A stretch of DNA of 5,814 nt from an uncultured Polyangiaceae bacterium. Lineage in GTDB: Bacteria > Myxococcota_A > Polyangia > Polyangiales > Houyiibacteriaceae. Under the pieces are notes generated by a model, which saw nothing but the letters and a program-made list of their open reading frames with translations, did no database searches and was not told the DNA's origin. This document shows, piece after piece, positions 4,804 through 5,814 of this stretch. Positions within the stretch are counted from its first letter, which is position 1; each line of letters begins with the position of its first letter. Location: contig CAMYJN010000180.1 of the NCBI GenBank assembly GCA_947258625.1, forward strand, positions 1-5,814, written 5' to 3'. The position numbers were made by a program, and so were the translations under genes.

Positions 4804-5814
4804 TTACTTCTTGAAGAACTTGCCGAGGAAGTTTGGGAGCCTGCCGTCCGTTGCCGGTGGAGGGGCGCTGCTTCGGCCTCTGGCGTGTCGCATCGTCCCG
4901 ATGCGAACTTCGCGGGCTGCCTCGATGTTATTCGGATCGAGCTTGGCGACTTTCATGAAGTGCTTCAGCGCTTTGTCGTGCTCGCCTTGCCTCTTCAAGA
5001 AATGGGCACGAACGAAATGGCCGTGCACATGGTCAGGGTTGATCTTAAAGGTGGTCCGCAGAAGGCTGCGAATTTCGTCCTCGGTCTCCTCATCGTCGAC
5101 TCCATCCCGTGAGAACAGGATCCACGCCTTCATCGCCGGGTAGTCGGCTTCCTTGCGAACCACCGACATCGCGGAATCGCAGATTCTCAATGCTTCGTCG
5201 TACCGTCGCCGCTTGACGAGCACGTCGACCTTCTCGAAGTTGATCGCTGCCTCGACCATGACGCTCAGCTTGCGTTCGGCTTCTGGCGTGCCTCCGCCCT
5301 GCATCACCGCCTTCTGATACTCCACGCGCTTCTTCGTGTCGGTTAGCGTGTCGTTGGCCACCGTAAACAGATGGAAGATCTCCTCAACCCAAGGACGCAG
5401 CGCCGCAAGCTCAGATGGCAGGCGGTCCGGATGCCAGGTCTTGGCCAGAGTCATGTACTTCTTGCTGATGTCACTGCTTTCGGACGATTCCCTCACGCCC
5501 AGCATCTCGAAATAGTTCTGTCGATCCATCATCGCGATGACCCGAGAAACCTCGCCCCACCGTTTTTTGAGCTCGGGGCTTAGGCTTGGCGGAGGCGCCG
5601 AGGGCAGCGATCGTGGAGCGACGATTTCACCAGAAAGCGTGCGTGACGGCGGCAGGTTGTTCAGAGAAGCCGGCAAAACCGAATCGGCACCGGGGAGAGT
5701 GGACTCTCGCGCGTTTGGCGGTGTCGATTGACGGTTCTTTCTTGGAGCCGCGCCCCTCGGAGCCCTCATCGACGCGTCCGGACCGGACACCTGCGGCTTG
5801 GGAGCTGACGCGGC
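4804..5814 (-). CDS. J-domain (DnaJ-like) protein with TPR-like repeats, N-terminus outside window
   Basis: The frame is open from the right edge to the TAA at 4804-4806, giving 336 residues. Counting from an internal GTG at 5790, residues 1-75 are a Pro/Ser/Ala/Arg-rich, probably disordered linker. A J domain follows at about 92-160 (NYFEMLGV, KKYMTLAKTWHPDRLP, with the HPD motif at 120-122), which would stimulate the ATPase of an Hsp70/DnaK partner. TPR-like helices come next; the best repeat is 255-288 (from HVHGHFVRAHFLKRQGEHD to LDPN), suggesting protein binding. The tail is short and basic (FLGKFFKK). No canonical DnaJ Gly/Phe or zinc-finger region is present, so this is not DnaJ itself. 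The GTG at 5790 follows in-frame low-complexity codons and has a poor context, so I infer the real start lies beyond the edge. Similar proteins in Myxococcota often carry an extra N-terminal domain, but that part cannot be seen here. Confidence 0.88.
   Translation of the reverse strand, partial: AASAPKPQVSGPDASMRAPRGAAPRKNRQSTPPNARESTLPGADSVLPASLNNLPPSRTLSGEIVAPRSLPSAPPPSLSPELKKRWGEVSRVIAMMDRQNYFEMLGVRESSESSDISKKYMTLAKTWHPDRLPSELAALRPWVEEIFHLFTVANDTLTDTKKRVEYQKAVMQGGGTPEAERKLSVMVEAAINFEKVDVLVKRRRYDEALRICDSAMSVVRKEADYPAMKAWILFSRDGVDDEETEDEIRSLLRTTFKINPDHVHGHFVRAHFLKRQGEHDKALKHFMKVAKLDPNNIEAAREVRIGTMRHARGRSSAPPPATDGRLPNFLGKFFKK

Noticed and set aside
1..5814. CRISPR array, tRNA or rRNA genes, transposase, toxin-antitoxin or defence genes
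   Set aside because: I looked for regularly spaced repeats, cloverleaf or rRNA-like sequence and typical motifs on both strands and found none.

Overview
The window is high-GC bacterial chromosome with ordinary housekeeping content. The strong third-position GC, the many long shadow reading frames opposite real genes, the gene order, and a J-domain/TPR protein with a long Pro/Ser/Ala-rich linker all fit a deltaproteobacterial or Myxococcota-type genome. That placement is inference from style and context; the window has no rRNA or other decisive marker.

Region 1 (1-2463, minus strand) is the conserved rpmH-rnpA-yidD-yidC cluster, read right to left. It encodes ribosomal protein bL34, the RNase P protein, the YidD membrane-insertion factor and the YidC insertase. 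The genes are packed tightly: a 17-nt gap between rpmH and rnpA, a 4-nt ATGA overlap between rnpA and yidD, and an 8-nt overlap between yidD and yidC. yidC runs off the left edge with 556 codons present, so only a short C-terminal tail should be missing. A TTGACA hexamer just upstream of rpmH is the likely -35 of the operon promoter.

Region 2 (2533-3228, minus strand) is a complete RadC-family (UPF0758/JAMM) gene, co-directional with and upstream of rpmH. A 173-bp divergent spacer separates it from region 3 (3402-4328, plus strand), a metallo-beta-lactamase-fold hydrolase with one N-terminal membrane or signal segment and a full metal-ligand set. A possible promoter places its transcription start almost at the ATG.

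Region 4 (4329-4803) is a 475-bp gap between two convergent genes. It holds no convincing gene but is rich in structure: a G-rich/C-rich inverted repeat carrying a strong minus-strand G-quadruplex motif, a run of GC palindromes, and a roughly 190-bp nested inverted repeat whose outer arms carry A6/T6 tracts. This is the least explained part of the window.

Region 5 (4804-5814, minus strand) is the 3' part of a gene for a J-domain protein with TPR-like repeats. Its frame stays open to the right edge, so the N-terminus is outside the window.

No CRISPR array, transposase, tRNA, rRNA, toxin or obvious defence system was seen. The protein-coding content is conventional, and anything new is more likely in the intergenic repeat structures or in the unseen N-terminus of the J-domain protein.
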